A stretch of 64,000 bases of DNA, taken from contig CAJFCV020000002.1 of NCBI GenBank assembly GCA_904066235.2, positions 9,610,001 through 9,674,000 on the forward strand, read 5' to 3'. This stretch comes from Bursaphelenchus xylophilus (Eukaryota; Nematoda; Chromadorea; Rhabditida; Aphelenchoididae). The notes under the pieces are model-generated. The model saw only the letters and a list, made by a program, of their open reading frames with translations, made no database searches and was not told the DNA's origin. Shown piece after piece: positions 60,201 through 64,000 of this stretch. Numbering within the stretch: position 1 is the stretch's first letter; each line of letters starts with the position of its first letter. Position numbers and translations under genes: made by a program.

Positions 60201-60959
60201 GCGCTTTGCAGAAACAACCGAGATTTTTAGATCGAAAGTCGGCGAAAATTTAGGACTTTTTGCCGAATTTTGGCATGAAAAGTTTCATGCCTACTTCAAC
60301 CGTAAAGAATAATGTTTCTACAAAAAATCAAATTTTTCCGCACGAAACTGCCAAAGTTATGGCCAAAAAACGCTTTTCTGACCGCTCTCCACGCTTAGCG
60401 TGCTTTCTCGGCAGCAAAAATCGTTCGATATCTCGGCGGCGCCCGCAAAGCGCGAGCTAAAACTTTCAGGAATTGATATTTAGTCCCTACCCGATGTGTG
60501 TGCAAAATTTAAAGAAAATCTGAGCGTCGCACTTGGAGTACTTTCCCTGTAAGTTAAATAGTCACAAAAATTACATAAATTTTGTTTTCAGAGTGACCTT
60601 TTCCTTCTGGTAGATCAAAATCAACTCTCGAATCTGAAGTATGTGGATGTTTGGCATCAAAGAAAGAAGCCTGGCGCCACATGGCTTCTCCATTCTATCA
60701 ATGTCATCGAACATCATGGCCATCAGCTCTACCGTTTCCCCTATTGCAAGACCATCGGAGATGATGATGAAACGGTAGGAAATTTTTGGAAAATTTATAT
60801 TACACTTGATAGAGGTGTAATATAAGATATTTTTTTGATATTTTCTGGTTAGTAATGGGTGTAAAATGATTTGAGGCCGACATTAGCCATGCTCGCTTGG
60901 CTGTAGTTGGAGAGCCGGTCAAAGTTCTCACCGCCGAAGATTTCCAGATCACCAATTGA
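57252..60959 (+). CDS. Ser/Pro-rich protein with a PLAT/LH2-like domain
   Basis: Exons 57252-57354, 57402-57680, 59176-59420, 59994-60077, 60592-60774 and 60876-60959 join in frame to 325 aa. The first ~185 residues are low complexity, rich in Pro, Ala, Ser and Glu (with KRSSSSSSKDWKH) and probably disordered. From about residue 190 a PLAT/LH2-type beta-sandwich is suggested by YSIVVRTSKEPKAGTNANVF, LTDEDGVQTDKLRLKC, SDLFLLVDQNQLSNLKYVDV, WHQRKKPGATWLLHSINV and the YRFPYCKTIGDDDE closure. PLAT domains bind lipids or protein partners; there is no enzymatic domain. The last exon uses a weaker acceptor (GATTTGAG) than the others, so the C-terminus (LTAEDFQITN) is less certain. AATAAA is at 60998-61003. 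The ortholog was not identified. Confidence 0.8.
58159..59104. mobile_element. Tc1/mariner-like element with ~200-bp inverted ends (family H)
   Basis: Ends CAGGGTGGGCCACTAAAACC and its complement lie between TA dinucleotides in intron 2 of the PLAT gene. The arms stay similar for about 200 bp (through TCTCCGCGGAGACTCCGCCG). The middle has decayed, coding-looking DNA (for example AWRIEAWSQARLKLNHAQD) but no intact transposase. Confidence 0.82.
60106..60549 (+). mobile_element. Family A MITE in a PLAT-gene intron
   Basis: Forward copy, ends CAGGGAAGTACTACAAGTGC / GGAGTACTTTCCCTG, TAA on both sides. It begins 29 nt after the splice donor at 60078. Confidence 0.9.
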
Positions 60960-61135
60960 AGGATGAAAGCCTAAAATCATGTTTTTTGAAGTGAAGAAAT
61001 AAAATTTGATGTGAATTCTTGTTTTTTTTTGACATTTTTTTGCTCATTGGCACATAGGACATAATTTTTTTCTCTTGGAAATGGTGTCCTAAAAAATTAT
61101 TCTAATCAAAAAATTTTCTATCTTATAAGGAAGGT

Positions 61136-61571
61136 ACTCCAAGTACGACGCTCAGATTTTCTTTAAATTTTGAACACATATTGGGCATGGGTCACATGTC
61201 AATTCCTGAAAGTTTTAGCTTGCCCCTTGCAGGCGCAGCCGAGATATTCAACGATCTTTGTGGCCGAGAGAGTAGGCAAAACGCGGAGTTCGGTCAGAGA
61301 AAAAACATTTTTGGCCATATCTTTGCCTGTCTCGCATGGAAAAAATTTATTTTTCGTGGAGACATTACACTCTACAGTAGAAATAGATATGAAAATTTTC
61401 ATGCCAAAATTTGCAAAAAAAATGTCTAATTTTTCGAATTTTTGATTTAAAAACTTGGTCGTTTCTGAAAATCGCGAGCTAGAAGTCTCGCATATATCTT
61501 AGAAAAAAATATTCTAAATATGTTCCTAGTTTCATCAAAATCTGAGCGTCGCAATTGGAGTCATTCCCCTG
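61136..61571 (-). mobile_element. Family A MITE, diverged
   Basis: Reverse copy with left end TAAGGAAGGTACTCCAAGTAC and right end GGAGTCATTCCCCTG, then TAA. Confidence 0.8.
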
Positions 61572-62344
61572 TAAAGATTTTTTATCATAATCCACTAAAA
61601 ACGACCCCAACAGCTCCAGCTCCCTTTTTAACCCTCCACTTAATTGCTCTTTCTTTCTTGAGCCGGAGGCAATCAAATTTGCATACGTCCTCGGAATGAC
61701 CATTCCGAGCGGAATACATAACAACGATAAATGTCGGGCCGCCAAAAAAAACGTCCTCGTGGCAAAGACCCCCCAAAAAAAGTCATTCGTCGTTTGGCGG
61801 CCCCCAAAAAATGTTCCCCCCGGCCGTTTCCAAACCTTTCGGGTCGCCATTGGAAATGGGCTTCTGAAACGCGTTGGTAGAACTTGGATCGCCGCATTTC
61901 GACGGCCGATTCTGGACGGCTCTATCCCCACGTTTTTGCCGGGGAAAAAATGGCTATTCAAAAAGGCGAGACTTTGAGAAAACGGTAAGAAGTGTGAGAT
62001 TTTTTCTGAGTATCTTGGGTTTTTTGGGGAGAAAAAAGAGTAAAGCAATTATTTTTTGGGAAGAAAAAGGATTTTTGTGGCATTGGGAAAACTCTGAAGG
62101 ACAATAGAGCCAAGGAAGAGGACAATTTAGGCCGAGAGATAATGGATGAAAAGATTTTTTAAAATTTTTTCGCATTTTTCGTAGAAAAATTTTGTTAGAA
62201 AATTAAAAAATTTCCTAGAAATTAATAACGTTGTAAGCTCCAAGAGGCTCTGTAGCCAAAAAAGTAGAATTTTTTTTGTCTGACCAGCTCTCCTCATTTT
62301 ACGTGCTCTCTCTCTAGAAAAGGCCGTCTCTAGTCAGGGTAATA
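61572..62344. other. Spacer with opposed long open frames
   Basis: Between 61590 and 62010 both strands are open for 90-190 codons in a GC-richer patch (minus: GVFATRTFFLAARHLSLLCI; plus: RFQTFRVAIGNGLLKRVGRT). A GTAAGA at 61985 and basic composition mildly favour the plus strand. No family is recognised on either, and I do not call a gene. Confidence 0.3.
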
Positions 62345-63711
62345 CACTCCATTTCAAAATGATAGACACGCCTATAAAATTTTCAATTGCGGTGTCGGGG
62401 TTCAGTTGACGGATACGAAACCTTAACAGGTTGAGAGAGGAGGTTTGAAAACCTACACCTACAAATAAATTTTCTCATTGCACTGTAATTGCACTTTACA
62501 CAAAAGATTTTCCGAATTTTGGGTGTTTCAAAATGATAGACACGGTTGCTATTTTTGCTAAAAACTTGGGAATATGGGCCCCATAGTGCCTGAAATTCTT
62601 AGTATGACTGTATTGCAACGGTCTGGACTTTACTGAGCTCAAAAAGCCCAAATTTTTATGCAATTGTCCCGGAATTGCACATATACCTCCATTTGGTGCA
62701 ATCTGGCCTGCATCTGTCAGAAGTCCACTTTCCGTGGGCACAGACAGTGCAGATGCGACCAATGGTATGTAATGGAGTAGATCCAGTCAGTTTTCACCAG
62801 TATGCAACACAAAAATGCGTGGAAATTGCAACGAAAACTGATTCCGCAGCGAAAGTCGTCACTTCTAAAGCTTCTCAAGCAGGTGCCTGTGGTTTGCACA
62901 ACCAAAAAAGCTCTGAACTATCTTGAAAAACCACATACAAACGTTATTACATAATCTATATGTCCAGGTTCAGTCGGGCCAACGCCAGAAAACGTCAAGT
63001 TTCCAAAAAGCCCTTTTTGACCCATTTTTAAGCCTACTTTGCACAGATTCACAAAAGAATGGTGCACTGCGGACCTGCTGAAGCAATGCTGCAGATGCTA
63101 CCGTGCTAAACGTATTTACAAAAACCTAAACATTCCAGCCTAGAAGTTTTTCTTCGCATCTACCTTGTTTCGAAACGTAGGGTAGCCTTCAAAGCTGACT
63201 ATGTCGCAGCGGAAGCAGTTTTTGTTGCAAATGCCACGCATTTTTTTGTCGCATACTGGGGAAAACTGACTGGATCTACTCCACTACATACCATAGGTCG
63301 CATCTGCACTGTCTGTGCCCATGGAAAGTGGACTTCTGACAGATGCAGGCCAGATTGCACAAAATGGAGGTATATGTGCAATTCCGGGACAATTGCATAA
63401 AAATTTGGGCTTTTTGAGCTCAGTAAAGTCCAGACCGTTGCAATACAGTCATACTAAGAATTTCAGGCCCTATGGGGCCCATATTCCCAAGTTTTTAGCA
63501 AAAATAGCAACCGTGTCTATCATTTTGAAACACCCAAAATTCGGAAAATCTTTTGTGTAAAGTGCAATTACAGTGCAATGAGAAAATTTATTTGTAGGTG
63601 TAGGTTTTCAAACCTCCTCTCTCAACCTGTTAAGGTTTCGTATCCGTCAACTGAACCCCGACACCGCAATCGAAAATTTTATAGGCGTGTCTATCATTTT
63701 GAAATGGAGTG
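62345..63711. mobile_element. 1.37-kb palindrome (family K), Tc1/mariner-like ends
   Basis: Arms of about 520 bp begin CACTCCATTTCAAAATGATA between TA dinucleotides and are nearly identical reverse complements, with a loop of about 300 bp. Inside each arm a second ATTTCAAAATGATAGACACG occurs, so the end sequence is repeated in tandem. A cysteine-rich reading (ICTVCAHGKWTSDRCRPDC) is present in the arms. No transposase. Confidence 0.85.
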
Positions 63712-63815
63712 TATCTCGGCAACGCGAGCAAAGAGCGAATTAAGATTTTGAGACATTCATTTGCCTTTAATGTAGACCATCTATCCCAAATTTCAAGAAA
63801 ATCGAAAGAATTTTG

Positions 63816-64000
63816 CAGGGGAAGTACTCCAAGTGCGACGCTCAGATTTTCTTGAAATTTTGCACACACGTTGAGTATGGACAAATATCAATTCCTGAAA
63901 GTTTTAGCTCGCGCTTTGCGGGCGCCGCCGAGATATCGAAAGATTTTTGCCGCCGAGAGAGCACGCTAAACGTGTAGAGCGGTCAGAGAGAAAAACGCTT
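63816..64000 (-). mobile_element. Family A MITE, cut by the window edge
   Basis: Reverse copy starting CAGGGGAAGTACTCCAAGTG and running past the end of the window. Confidence 0.88.

Overview
The window is eukaryotic and most likely nematode, probably a rhabditid-like worm; I cannot name the species. It is AT-rich. The protein genes are split by introns with strong TTTTCAG acceptors, several introns are only 37-40 nt, and many start codons sit 1-15 nt after a TTTCAG/TTTTAG acceptor with no exon before it, as expected for spliced-leader trans-splicing. No bacterial-style operons, rRNA or CRISPR are visible.

Eleven protein genes can be assembled exon by exon. From left to right they are: COG4, a Golgi tether subunit (+, 394-4826); a microsomal cytochrome P450 (-, 5450-9883); TMEM41B, an ER VTT/DedA-type membrane protein (-, 16503-17599); a secreted saposin-B-domain protein with a GPI-like tail (-, 18971-20399); an EGF-type membrane ligand with an unresolved 5' end (-, 35268-35959); KLHL18, a BTB-BACK-kelch protein (-, 36344-40350); TBL3/UTP13 (+, 40928-44356) and PNO1 (+, 44719-46704), both ribosome-biogenesis factors and probably one transcription unit; ZC4H2 (+, 49381-53920); RNF121, a RING-H2 ER/Golgi ubiquitin ligase (+, 54332-56643); and a Ser/Pro-rich protein with a PLAT-like domain (+, 57252-60959). 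KLHL18 and TBL3 diverge from a shared 577-bp spacer. Joined exons keep frame in every case except the 5' end of the EGF ligand.

Much of the rest is non-autonomous foldback DNA (MITEs). The main family (A, about 450 bp, ends CAGGGGAAGTACTCC, 3-bp TWA target duplications) has at least 16 copies. Family B shares the ends CAAGGAAAGTAC and TNA duplications. Other families show 8-bp duplications (hAT-like), TA duplications (Tc1/mariner-like) and TTAA. Several are nested, which gives a relative order of insertion. The 14.9 kb between 20400 and 35267 is almost gene-free and filled with these copies and their decayed remains. I saw no intact transposase.

The signals I find most unusual are: a dispersed ~15-bp motif (core TATATTA, then a CATGA or TAGG-like tail) in introns and spacers of most genes; a tandem array carrying ten ATGCAAAT octamers in front of the PLAT gene; eleven GCACNGTGC palindromes in one KLHL18 intron; and a 1.5-kb TTAA-flanked palindrome in ZC4H2 whose loop carries broken protein-coding sequence.
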